Shown here piece after piece: positions 1 to 7,666 of a stretch of 64,000 bases of DNA. Every line of letters begins with the position of its first letter. Positions within the stretch are counted from its first letter, which is position 1. Under the pieces are notes generated by a model. It searched no databases. It had not been told where the DNA came from and worked only from the letters and a program-made list of their open reading frames with translations. Location: the NCBI GenBank assembly GCA_023228825.1, contig JALOAL010000006.1:1-64000 (forward strand), written 5' to 3'. This DNA comes from Dehalococcoidia bacterium (GTDB taxonomy: Bacteria; Chloroflexota; Dehalococcoidia; UBA2979). Both the position numbers and the translations under genes were made by a program.

Positions 1-74
1 AGACGCTGAGACATGATCGAGCGCTCCCGTAGCGGCATCGGACGGCACCTCCCGCCCTCCGCCGCGCTGCTGGA

Positions 75-115
75 GTGTCCGATATGTCCCCGAACGGGTG
101 TCCGATATCTCCCCG
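75..115. repeat. Short direct repeat, 18 bp x 2
   Basis: Two copies of GTGTCCGATATgTCCCCG lie at 75-92 and 98-115, differing at one base (g86 against c109) and offset by 23 bp. They sit in the left-edge non-coding stretch (1-275), in which I see no supportable gene. The spacing of about two helical turns would suit a pair of protein-binding sites. TGTCC-type ends also occur in some insertion sequences, but no transposase or second end is visible. Function is unknown. Confidence 0.5.
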
Positions 116-275
116 GTCTGTACACCCACGAGGGGGGAGGGGGCCGGACGCGGGCCGCCATGCGATTTCGGTTTTGCCTCGATCGGACTCTGACCACTCT
201 TGTGTAGGGGCGCAGCGTGCTGCGCCCTCATGGCCCTCGGCGCGTTCGCGCGCGGCAGGCGTGCGAGGGGCCGGG

Positions 276-2078
276 TCAGCGGTAGGCGGCGGCCTGGATG
301 CCGTACAACTCGGCGTAGGGGCCGTGGTTGGCCATGAGGGTCTCGTGGGCGCCGTGCTCGACGATGCGGGCGCCGTCCAGGACGACGATGAGGTCGGCCA
401 TGCGCACGGTGCTGAAGCGGTGGGAGACGAGGACGGTGATGCGGCCGTTCGATCCCGCCTCGGCGCCCGCTCGCGAGATGGCGGCGTAGCGCTCGAACAG
501 GGCGTGCTCGGTCTCGGCGTCGAGGGCGGCGGTGGGTTCGTCCAGGATGAGCAGCAGTGGATCGTCGCGCATGAAGCCGCGGGCGAGCGCGAGTTTCTGC
601 CACTGGCCGAAGGAGACCTCCACGCCGCCGGGCCAGGAGGGGCCCAACTGGGTGTCGAGGCCGGCGGCGAGGTGGGTGACCACGTCCTCGGCGCCGGCGC
701 GGCGCACGGCGGTGGTGACGGCGGGGCGGTCCTCCAGCCGCGGCCTGTCGCCGAGGCCCACGGTCTGCTGGGCGTGCAACTCGAAGCGGTAGAAGTCCTG
801 GAAGGCGCCGGCCAGCCGCTCGCGCCATTCGTCCGCGGGCATCCTGGACAGGTCGGCGCCGTCCACCAGGATGCGCCCGCTGGTGGGGGTGTACATGCGG
901 GCCAGGAGTTTCACCAGCGTGCTCTTGCCGGCGCCGTTCTCGCCCACGACCGCGACCACCGCGCCGGCCGGGAGGTGCAGGTCCACGTCCTCCAGCACGA
1001 GGCGGTCGGTGCCGGGGTAGGCGAACGAGACGCGCTCGAGGGTGATGCCGTCCTCGATGCGGTGGGGCACCGGCTGGTCGGCGTCCACGGTCAGCGAGGC
1101 GGCGTAGTCCTCCAGCCAGGCGAGGCGGCGCGAGCCGTCCAGCCAGACGCCCCGCAGGAAGCCGATCTCGCCCACGGTCGCGCTGAGGTACGCCGACAGG
1201 CGCGAGCCGGCCGCGAGCACGAGGAGCACCTGGCCGGGGGTGCCCTCGATGACCTGGGCGACGAAGACGACGGAGCCGACGAAGGCCGCGCCGAAGATGG
1301 CCCAGGCCACGGTGTGCCAGGCGGCGCTGGCCCAGCGCGCGCTGGCGACGGGTCCGTACCAGCGCTCCCACGCCGCACGTCGCCGCGCCACCAGGCGCTG
1401 GCCGATGCCGGTGAGGCGCACCTCCTTGCCCGGCGGGGCCGTGGTCGCCACGTCGAACAGGTGGCGGGCGAGGCGCACGGAGGACGCGCCGCGTTCCTCG
1501 GCCGCACGTTCCGCGCCGGGGCGCCAGGTGGAGGTGAGGACGGTGGGCAGGGCGAAGAGTGCGAGCGCGGCGAGGGCGGGGTGGATCGAGACGAGCAGGG
1601 CGACCGTGATGCCCAGGCGCAGCACCCAGCCGGCCGTGCCGAAGAGCGACATGTACATGTGGTCCAGCACGAACACCTGGTCGCGCAGCACCGCCAGGCG
1701 GTCCAGGTAGTCCGGCCGTTCGTGGTGCGCGATGGTGCTGACGGACGCTTGCAACTGCGCCACGTGCGACTCGAGGGCAATGGTGACGCGGTCGCGGAAG
1801 CGCCGCTGGGTGCGGTCGCTCACCACGCGCAGGAACCACGTGGCGGTCGCCGAGCCGCCGAGGCCCAGGGCGGACACCACCATCAACGTACGGTCGCCCT
1901 GTGTGACGCCGTCTGCGAGGAACATCAACCAGAGGGCGATGAGCGCGTCCGGGAGCGCCGCGAGCAGCGACAGGCCGAAGGCGACCGGGAGCAGCACGGG
2001 CTCGGCCTGGTAGCCGCGCTTCAGGGCGCGCCACATGGCGGGGACGGCCGCGGGCAGGTCGTCAGGTGAGGCGGTCAC
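276..2078 (-). CDS. ABC exporter subunit (fused membrane and ATPase domains), second gene
   Basis: A 600-residue half-transporter of the MsbA/LmrA layout, probably half of a heterodimeric exporter in the cytoplasmic membrane. The N-terminal half (about 25-320) holds the transmembrane helices. The C-terminal half is an ABC ATPase with Walker A GENGAGKST (about 379-387), Walker B LLILDEPTAALD (about 509-520) and H-loop LVSHRFSTV. The signature is degenerate: VSFGQ in place of LSGGQ (about 488-492). This is typical of heterodimers with one weak ATP site, and the partner upstream has a canonical LSGGQ. The GTG start overlaps the stop of that partner by 4 bp (GTGA at 2075-2078), so translation is coupled. 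The substrate (lipid, drug or peptide) cannot be read from the sequence. Confidence 0.9.
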   Translation of the reverse strand: MTASPDDLPAAVPAMWRALKRGYQAEPVLLPVAFGLSLLAALPDALIALWLMFLADGVTQGDRTLMVVSALGLGGSATATWFLRVVSDRTQRRFRDRVTIALESHVAQLQASVSTIAHHERPDYLDRLAVLRDQVFVLDHMYMSLFGTAGWVLRLGITVALLVSIHPALAALALFALPTVLTSTWRPGAERAAEERGASSVRLARHLFDVATTAPPGKEVRLTGIGQRLVARRRAAWERWYGPVASARWASAAWHTVAWAIFGAAFVGSVVFVAQVIEGTPGQVLLVLAAGSRLSAYLSATVGEIGFLRGVWLDGSRRLAWLEDYAASLTVDADQPVPHRIEDGITLERVSFAYPGTDRLVLEDVDLHLPAGAVVAVVGENGAGKSTLVKLLARMYTPTSGRILVDGADLSRMPADEWRERLAGAFQDFYRFELHAQQTVGLGDRPRLEDRPAVTTAVRRAGAEDVVTHLAAGLDTQLGPSWPGGVEVSFGQWQKLALARGFMRDDPLLLILDEPTAALDAETEHALFERYAAISRAGAEAGSNGRITVLVSHRFSTVRMADLIVVLDGARIVEHGAHETLMANHGPYAELYGIQAAAYR

Positions 2079-3904
2079 CGCGTGTCGCCTCCTTCCTCGC
2101 CGGTAGCGACGGCGGCGTCCTCACCGAAGCGGGACGCCTGCAGCGTGAACATGGTGTGGTAGCGCCCGCGGCGCGCCATCAGTTCCTCGTGGCTGCCGAG
2201 TTCGATCACGCGCCCGTCCTCCACCACGGCGATGCGGTCCGCGTGGCGCACGGTGGAGAAGCGATGTGAGACGAGGATGGTGGTGGAGTGGCGGGTGGCG
2301 GCGAGGATGCGGTTGAAGATCTCCGCCTCGCCTCGCACGTCCAGTTGCGCGGTGGGTTCGTCCAGCAGCACCAGCCCGGCGCCCTGGGCCACCGCGCGCA
2401 ACGTCCGCGCCAGGGCGACTCGCTGCCACTGGCCCCCGGACAGGTCGGTGCCGCCCGGGTAGCCGCGCGCCAGCACGGTGTCCAGGTCCGCGAGGTGGTC
2501 GGCGAGGTGGTCCGCACCGGCTTCTGCCAGCGCCTGGTGGATGACCTCGTCAGGCGCGCCCGCCGGGGCGACGTTGTCGCGCAGGGGGAGTTCGAAGCGG
2601 ATGAAGTCCTGGAAGACGGCCGTCACGCGCCCGCGCCAGGAGTCGATCTCGAACTCGCGCAGGTCCACGCCGTCCACCTCGATGCTGCCCTGCTGCGGGT
2701 CGTACAGGCGGCACAGCAACTTGGCGAGCGTGGTCTTGCCCGCGCCGTTCTGCCCCACGATGGCGAGCGAGGAGCCGGCGGGGATCACGAGGTCAAGGCC
2801 GCGCAGCACGGGCTCCGTGCCGGCGGGGTAGGTGAACGTGACGTTGCGGAAGCGCACCTCGGTGGCGGGGCGGCCCTCGGCGCTGCGGGCGCCCTCTGCC
2901 AGGGCGCCGGCGGGGCCCATGAGTCCGCGCAGGCGATGGGTGGCCACGGTGGGTGCGGCGGCGTCGTCCAGGGCCCAAGAGAGGGTGCCGAAGGCGATCA
3001 TGCTCGCGGTGATCGAGGCCATCGCGAAGGTCGTGAGGCGCCCGAGCGACAGGTCGCCGTTGGCGGCGGAGTCCGCGAGCGACCAGAAGACGACGGCGTT
3101 GGCGACGGAGACGATCAGCAGCGCCCAGAGCACCGGACGCTCACGCAGCCTGGTGGCCTGGTAGCGCAGTTCGAACAGGCGGCGGCGCTGGCTGCGGAAG
3201 CGATCCACCGTCCAGTCCGCCAGGCCGAACATGCGTAGTTCCTTGGCGGCGGGCGGGTCCACGGCCAGGCGGTAGGTGTAGTCCGCGTGGCGCTGGGCCT
3301 CCCGCACCGCCTCGGTCTCCCGGTCGCGCCAGATCGCGCCTTCGCGCAGCAGCCAGTGGGTGGAGGCCCACGCGGCCAGGAGCAGCAGCGGCGCCCACCA
3401 GGTGTACTGGAAGAGGATCGCGGCCGCCGCCAGCCCGGCCACGAGTTCGATGAGTCCGCTGGCGATGAAGTCCATGGAGATGCGCATGGGCGGCCCCGTG
3501 ATGCCGAGGTCGAAGTCGCGCGCCATGGTCAGGTCGTTCGTGAGGGCGGGGTTCTCCAGGTGGCCCATGCCCGGCGGGCGCACGGTCATGTCCGCCAGTT
3601 CGTCGTACAGCCACGCCGCGGTGCGGTCGCCCAGGTTGGCGCTGAGGGCCTGGTGCACGGGCGACAGCGTCTGCTGCAGGACGAACACGACGCCGACGAA
3701 CGTGAGCGGCAGTGCGAGCGACTCGCCACGTTCGACCGCGGCGATGAGCACGCCCATGGTGACGGCGAAGAGGGCGGGGAGCAGGCCGCGGAGGAGCAGG
3801 ACGCCCCACCAGATGGCCGTGAGCGTCCGGTCTGCACGAGGCAGGGTGGCGAAGAAGCGCCACTCTGGTCGCGCCGCCGCGCGCTGGGTTGCGCGTGCAA
3901 ACAT
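2075..3904 (-). CDS. ABC exporter subunit (fused membrane and ATPase domains), first gene
   Basis: A 609-residue ABC half-transporter and the probable heterodimer partner of the gene it overlaps downstream. Membrane helices occupy about residues 30-310. The ATPase carries Walker A GQNGAGKTT (384-392), the canonical signature LSGGQ (488-492), Walker B LVLLDEPTAQLD (511-522) and H-loop LVSHRFSTV. The frame stays open upstream to 4237, but I reject that extension: it would run through the promoter and tandem repeats of the divergent pirin gene. The ATG at 3904 has a GAGGG Shine-Dalgarno and gives a normal family length. Exported substrate unknown. Confidence 0.9.
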   Translation of the reverse strand: MFARATQRAAARPEWRFFATLPRADRTLTAIWWGVLLLRGLLPALFAVTMGVLIAAVERGESLALPLTFVGVVFVLQQTLSPVHQALSANLGDRTAAWLYDELADMTVRPPGMGHLENPALTNDLTMARDFDLGITGPPMRISMDFIASGLIELVAGLAAAAILFQYTWWAPLLLLAAWASTHWLLREGAIWRDRETEAVREAQRHADYTYRLAVDPPAAKELRMFGLADWTVDRFRSQRRRLFELRYQATRLRERPVLWALLIVSVANAVVFWSLADSAANGDLSLGRLTTFAMASITASMIAFGTLSWALDDAAAPTVATHRLRGLMGPAGALAEGARSAEGRPATEVRFRNVTFTYPAGTEPVLRGLDLVIPAGSSLAIVGQNGAGKTTLAKLLCRLYDPQQGSIEVDGVDLREFEIDSWRGRVTAVFQDFIRFELPLRDNVAPAGAPDEVIHQALAEAGADHLADHLADLDTVLARGYPGGTDLSGGQWQRVALARTLRAVAQGAGLVLLDEPTAQLDVRGEAEIFNRILAATRHSTTILVSHRFSTVRHADRIAVVEDGRVIELGSHEELMARRGRYHTMFTLQASRFGEDAAVATGEEGGDTR

Positions 3905-4021
3905 CGTGCTGCCCTCGATGCTTCGCTGCCGCTTCGGCGCCCGCCCGCCGCTGCCAGCCAGTGTACGAGGGTGGACAACGGGCGTGATGTGGTGAGTGGC
4001 ACTGGTGGTGGCGAGGGCGGC

Positions 4022-4049
4022 TTGACGACTTACCAAAAGTAAGTATATG
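4022..4049 (+). promoter_or_regulatory. Pirin promoter with HxlR-like operator dyad
   Basis: TTGACG (4022-4027) and TATATG (4044-4049) form a sigma-70-type promoter with a 16-bp spacer. Inside the spacer lies a perfect dyad, ACTTAC-CAAAA-GTAAGT (4028-4044). This ACTTAC/GTAAGT form resembles operators bound by HxlR/MarR-type redox repressors, and overlap with the core promoter implies repression. The regulator itself is not in the window. The dyad is directly visible; the family assignment is inference. Confidence 0.6.
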
Positions 4050-4056
4050 GTTGCAT

Positions 4057-4127
4057 CCACAACGAAACACGCCACAACGAAACACGCCACAACGAAATCC
4101 CACAGGGAAACATCCCACAGGGAAACA
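4057..4127. repeat. Two adjacent 15-bp tandem repeat arrays in the pirin leader
   Basis: CCACAACGAAACACG is repeated from 4057 (two full copies and a 3' partial copy ending near 4097). It is followed at once by two exact copies of TCCCACAGGGAAACA (4098-4112 and 4113-4127). Both units are 15 bp. They fill the 5' leader between the pirin promoter and its Shine-Dalgarno. If translated they would add a low-complexity N-terminus, but the start at 4143 with AGGGAGG makes them untranslated leader. Confidence 0.8.
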
Positions 4128-4142
4128 CCAGGGAGGGCCGTC

Positions 4143-5108
4143 ATGCCTGCGGTCACCGTCGACAACATCCTCACGCTGCCTCGCGTCTCCGAGCCGGCCC
4201 CGGAGGCGGTGGAGCGCCACGTGCAGTCCGTGACCACGGCCCCCCAGGGCTATGAGGGCGAGGGCTTCCCGGTGCGCCGCGCCTTTGCCGGCGTGCGCCA
4301 GGAGGACCTGGACCCGTTCATCCACCTGGACCAGATGGGGGAGGTGGAGTACGCGCCGGGTGAGCCGAAGGGCACGCCCTGGCACCCACATCGTGGCTTC
4401 GAGACGGTGACCTACATGATCGACGGCACGCTGCAGCACTACGACTCGAACGGCGGCGGCGGGCTCATCAGCAGTGGCGACACGCAGTGGATGACCGCCG
4501 GCGCGGGCATCCTGCACATCGAGACGCCTCCCGAGGAACTGGTGATGTCCGGGGGGCTGTTCCACGGCTTCCAGTTGTGGGTGAACCTGCCGGTAAGAGA
4601 CAAGTTCCTGCCGCCTCGCTACCAGCACCTGGCCGGTGGTGACGTGGTGCTGCTGGCCTCCGCGGACGGCGGCACGCTGATCCGCCTGATCGCGGGCGAC
4701 CTGGACGGGCACGAGGGGCCGGGCTCGACGCACACGCCCATCACCCTGCTGCACGCGACCGTCCACCCGGGCGCCCGCCTGCATCTGCCCTGGCGGGAAG
4801 ACTTCAATGCACTGGTCTACGTCCTGAACGGCGACGGCCGCGTGGGGCCGGAGCGCGCGCGGGTGGGCATGGGGCAACTGGCCCTGCTGGGGCCTGGCGC
4901 CGCGCTCACCATCGAGGCGGAGCGGGAGCAGGAGAGCCGCAGCCCGAACCTCGACGTGCTGGTGCTGGGGGGGCTGCCGATCGGCGAGCCGGTGGCGTGG
5001 TACGGCCCCTTCGTCATGAACAACCAGCAGCAACTGGCGCAGGCGATGGCGGACTACCGTGCCGGCCGCCTGGGCGCGATCCCGGCGGAGTGGGTGAACA
5101 GCCACTAA
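4143..5108 (+). CDS. Pirin family protein (cupin dioxygenase-like)
   Basis: A 321-residue bicupin of the pirin family, metal-binding cytosolic proteins, some with quercetin 2,3-dioxygenase activity. The family signature HPHRGFETVTY provides two of the metal-binding histidines. It is followed by LQHYDSNG, GDTQWMTAGAGILH and an IE pair matching the usual His/Glu ligands. The chosen ATG has an AGGGAGG ribosome site; an in-frame upstream start at 4047 would fall inside the repeats and is rejected. It is transcribed alone, divergent from the ABC exporter, from a promoter with an HxlR-like operator. That fits stress- or electrophile-induced expression. The actual substrate is unknown. Confidence 0.9.
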   Translation: MPAVTVDNILTLPRVSEPAPEAVERHVQSVTTAPQGYEGEGFPVRRAFAGVRQEDLDPFIHLDQMGEVEYAPGEPKGTPWHPHRGFETVTYMIDGTLQHYDSNGGGGLISSGDTQWMTAGAGILHIETPPEELVMSGGLFHGFQLWVNLPVRDKFLPPRYQHLAGGDVVLLASADGGTLIRLIAGDLDGHEGPGSTHTPITLLHATVHPGARLHLPWREDFNALVYVLNGDGRVGPERARVGMGQLALLGPGAALTIEAEREQESRSPNLDVLVLGGLPIGEPVAWYGPFVMNNQQQLAQAMADYRAGRLGAIPAEWVNSH

Positions 5109-5316
5109 GGCATCTGGCGGGCGGCGTGAGGTGGATCGGGTAGCCCTCGTGCATTCGCGGGCGGCGGTCCTGCGGCGGGTGGCGACCCTGCGGTGTGTGT
5201 CTCCGAGAGGGAACCGCCTCACCGTGTCCCCGGGGGCGAGGGGATGAGGGGCTGGTCTTCGGCTGAGGGGGCCGCGCTGGTCATGGTGCTGCCCGCCAGG
5301 TGTTGGGGAGACACGA

Positions 5317-5348
5317 ACAACGCCCCCCGCGTGAGCGGGGGGCGTTGT
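5317..5348 (-). terminator. rpsT terminator hairpin
   Basis: Perfect 14-bp inverted repeat: ACAACGCCCCCCGC (5317-5330), loop GTGA, and its complement (5335-5348). It lies 25 bp beyond the rpsT stop on the minus strand. The uridine tract is weak (TTCGT), so termination may rely on the very stable stem. It could also stop readthrough from pirin on the plus strand. Confidence 0.8.
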
Positions 5349-5373
5349 CCGTCGTCGTCTTCGGGGGAGGAGG

Positions 5374-5640
5374 CTAGGCGGCCTGGGCCACCTTGAGCGC
5401 GCGGTTCAGGCGGGACTTGCTGCGGGCGGCCGCGTTGGGGTGGATGATGTTGCGGCGGGCGGCGCGGTCGAGCGCGGACTGGGCCTCGCGGACGCGCGCG
5501 GGCGCGTCGTCGCTGCCGGCGGCGATGGCGGCGCGGGCCTCGCGCAGCGTGCGGGCGGCACGGCTGCGGAAGGGCTTGTTGCGCTCTGCGTGCTGGATGT
5601 TCTGACGGACCCGCTTGCGGGCCTGTGCGGTGTTTGCCAT
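5374..5640 (-). CDS. rpsT: 30S ribosomal protein S20
   Basis: An 88-residue basic protein matching S20, which binds 16S rRNA in the body of the small subunit. It starts with the family-typical MANTAQARKRVRQN and ends with an alanine/lysine-rich helix (ARSKSRLNRALKVAQAA). An AGGAGG ribosome site lies 9 bp before the ATG. A promoter and a terminator frame it tightly, so it is monocistronic, as in many bacteria. Confidence 0.97.
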   Translation of the reverse strand: MANTAQARKRVRQNIQHAERNKPFRSRAARTLREARAAIAAGSDDAPARVREAQSALDRAARRNIIHPNAAARSKSRLNRALKVAQAA

Positions 5641-5669
5641 CGAAACGTTCCTCCTGAAGACGGACGATC

Positions 5670-5698
5670 ATCGTAGAGTCGCGCTCCGTCAGCGTCTA
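5670..5698 (-). promoter_or_regulatory. rpsT promoter
   Basis: On the minus strand, TAGACG (-35, 5693-5698) and TACGAT (-10, 5670-5675) are separated by 17 bp. The predicted start near 5663 leaves a leader of about 23 nt that carries the AGGAGG site of rpsT. Confidence 0.55.
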
Positions 5699-5794
5699 TC
5701 CGTCCCTCACGGCCGAGGCGTGGCGAGGAGCGTGGGTGGGTCACGGGCAGGCGGGAGATTGACCGGGGAGGCGCCTCGGGACGATCCTGCCCGC

Positions 5795-7513
5795 ATGGCT
5801 AGCCCGGATCGTCCAGACGAGGCCTCCGGGCGTCCCCCCCGGCGCCCCGCCATGCCCAACGGCCCTCCCCACGTATCGCGTAGCCGCCGCGACGACGACG
5901 AACCCTCCACGCCTCGAGGGCGCTTCCTCGCCCGCAGTGACCGCGCGCCCAGCGGCCTGAGCATGCTGCTGGGCGCGGCGAGCGTGGTGGCGGCGGGGTT
6001 CGTGCTGTCGCGGCTGCTGGGGGTGTTGCGGTCGGTGGTGATTGCGGACGCCTTTGGCACGGAGCCGGACCTCTCTGCGTACTGGGTGGCGTTCCGCCTG
6101 CCGGACCTGGTCTTCCAGTTGCTGGCCGGGGCCACGCTCTCGGCGGCCTTCATCCCCACGTTCAGCCGCGTCCTGCTGCGTCATGGCGAGGCGGCCGGCT
6201 GGAGGCTTGCCTCGTCCGTGCTGAACCTGGTGGCGATCGCCACGTTCGTGCTTGCGGGTCTGGCGTTCGTGCTGGCGCCTGTCCTTGTGCCGTGGCTGGC
6301 GCCGGGACTGGGCGAGGCGACGGGCCGCCAGGAGGAACTGCGGGCGCTGGCGGTGGATCTGACTCGGCTGATGCTGATCTCGCCGCTGTTCTTCGGGATC
6401 AGCGGCATGCTGACGGGCATCCTGAACGCGCGGCAGCACTTCCTGGCGCCGGCCTTCGCGCCGGTGCTCTACAACCTGGGCATCATCTTCGGCGCGGTCT
6501 TCCTGGCGGAGCCGCTGGGTGTCCATGGCCTGGCGTGGGGCGTGGTGGCCGGGTCCGCGGGGCACCTGCTGGTGCAGGCGCCGGCCCTGCGCGCCGCCCG
6601 CATGCGCTGGCGCCCCACGCTGGACCTGGGGTCCGAGGCGGTGCGCGACGTCCTGCGGCTGATGGGCCCGCGCGTGGTGGGGCTGGCGGCGGCGCAGGTC
6701 AACTTCCTGGTGATCGTCTTCTTCGCCTCCTTCGTCTCGGACGAGGCGATCAGCGCGATGAACTACGCGTTCCTGATGATGATGCTGCCGGTGGGCGTGA
6801 TCGGCATGGCGATCTCCACGGCGGTGTTCCCCACGCTGGCGGCGCACGCTGCGGCGCGGGAGGCGGCGGCGCTACGCAGCGCCATTTCCTCCGCGCTGCG
6901 GGTGATCCTCTTCCTGGCGATCCCGGCATCCGTGGGACTGGTGCTGCTGGCGGAGCCGGCGGTGCGTCTCCTGCTGGAGCGTGGCGCGTTCGACGCGGGC
7001 TCCACGGCGATGGTGGTGGAGGCGCTGCGCATCTTCGCTGTGGGTATTGCGGCGATGTCGGCCACGGAGATCCTGAGCCGCGGCTTCTACGCGCTGAGCG
7101 ACACGCGGACGCCGGTGGCGATCGCGGTGATCTCCATGGCCCTCAACGTGGCGTTCGCGGCCGTGCTGGTGTCGCCGTTTGGGCTGGGCGGGCTGGCGGG
7201 GGCGGCGTCGCTGGCGGCGCTGATCGAGTTCGGTCTACTGGTGCGGCTGCTGGACGTGCGCGTGGGCGGGCTGGAACGGCGCCCGCTGCGTCGATCGGTG
7301 GGCAGCACGGTGATCGCCAGCATCGTGATGGCCCAGGTGGTGATCATCGTGCGGCTGCTGCTCGGCGAGGCGGGGCTGGGCACCGGGACGTTCCTCGGCG
7401 CGCTGGGTCACATCGTGATTGCGGGGGCGCTGGGACTGCTGGCCTTCGTGGCCATCTCTGGCGCGCTGCACCGAGACGACTACCAACTGGTGCTGCGGCG
7501 CCTGGGCCGGTAG
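5795..7513 (+). CDS. murJ: Lipid II flippase MurJ
   Basis: A 572-residue polytopic membrane protein of the MurJ/MviN family, which flips lipid II to the outer face for peptidoglycan synthesis. After a Pro/Arg-rich cytosolic leader of about 55 residues come the hallmark helix 1 (AASVVAAGFVLSRLLG), RSVVIADAFG, then ATLSAAFIPTFSR. About 13-14 hydrophobic segments follow to the C-terminus. The start is uncertain: 5795 (weak ribosome site), 5852 or 5963 would all keep the full transporter. An earlier in-frame start at 5615 would overlap rpsT and is unlikely. It is divergent from rpsT. Confidence 0.93.
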   Translation: MASPDRPDEASGRPPRRPAMPNGPPHVSRSRRDDDEPSTPRGRFLARSDRAPSGLSMLLGAASVVAAGFVLSRLLGVLRSVVIADAFGTEPDLSAYWVAFRLPDLVFQLLAGATLSAAFIPTFSRVLLRHGEAAGWRLASSVLNLVAIATFVLAGLAFVLAPVLVPWLAPGLGEATGRQEELRALAVDLTRLMLISPLFFGISGMLTGILNARQHFLAPAFAPVLYNLGIIFGAVFLAEPLGVHGLAWGVVAGSAGHLLVQAPALRAARMRWRPTLDLGSEAVRDVLRLMGPRVVGLAAAQVNFLVIVFFASFVSDEAISAMNYAFLMMMLPVGVIGMAISTAVFPTLAAHAAAREAAALRSAISSALRVILFLAIPASVGLVLLAEPAVRLLLERGAFDAGSTAMVVEALRIFAVGIAAMSATEILSRGFYALSDTRTPVAIAVISMALNVAFAAVLVSPFGLGGLAGAASLAALIEFGLLVRLLDVRVGGLERRPLRRSVGSTVIASIVMAQVVIIVRLLLGEAGLGTGTFLGALGHIVIAGALGLLAFVAISGALHRDDYQLVLRRLGR

Positions 7514-7550
7514 GGGCGGCGGGGCGGCCCCCGCAGATTGCGGGGCGCGG

Positions 7551-7556
7551 TATGAT
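7551..7556 (+). promoter_or_regulatory. Possible -10 element for the zinc-ribbon gene leader
   Basis: TATGAT lies just after a short hairpin (CCCCGC-AGATT-GCGGGG, 7529-7545) that may end murJ transcription. No good -35 is visible at 17 bp. If used, the transcript would start near 7563 and pass through the 7591-7612 terminator before reaching the gene at 7667. Confidence 0.35.
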
Positions 7557-7590
7557 GGTGGAGCCCAACTTCTACAAGGGTGCAGCGCGG

Positions 7591-7612
7591 AGCCGCTTCG
7601 GCGGCTTTTTTT
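7591..7612 (+). terminator. Intrinsic terminator: murJ end or attenuator in the zinc-ribbon leader
   Basis: AGCCGC-TTCG-GCGGCT followed by seven T residues is a textbook Rho-independent terminator with a UUCG tetraloop. It lies 78 bp after murJ and 55 bp before the next start. It may simply close murJ. Together with the TATGAT element upstream, it could instead attenuate the zinc-ribbon gene. Confidence 0.8.
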
Positions 7613-7629
7613 GTGCTGTGCCTTCCAAG

Positions 7630-7648
7630 GGCTCCCACGGTGGGAGCC
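7630..7648. promoter_or_regulatory. 19-bp dyad directly upstream of a ribosome site
   Basis: GGCTCCCAC-G-GTGGGAGCC is a perfect 9-bp inverted repeat around one central base. It ends 8 bp before the AAGGAG ribosome site of the zinc-ribbon gene. As DNA it is operator-like. As RNA it would form a hairpin next to the ribosome site, able to modulate translation. Confidence 0.55.
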
Positions 7649-7666
7649 GGGGCCGAAGGAGATTTC

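Noticed and set aside
75..2069. Long plus-strand open frame (664 codons) opposite the first ABC exporter gene
   Set aside because: Antisense shadow in GC-rich DNA: no ribosome site, low-complexity Gly/Ala/Arg product, and the minus-strand frame has a complete ABC transporter.
4057..4127. CRISPR-like array
   Set aside because: Units are contiguous without spacers and there are no cas genes.
3905..4237. 111-residue N-terminal extension of the first ABC exporter gene
   Set aside because: It would translate the antisense of the pirin promoter, operator and tandem repeats; the ATG at 3904 has its own ribosome site and family-typical length.
5193..5396. Small frame between pirin and rpsT
   Set aside because: Covers the rpsT terminator and has no ribosome site or conservation features.
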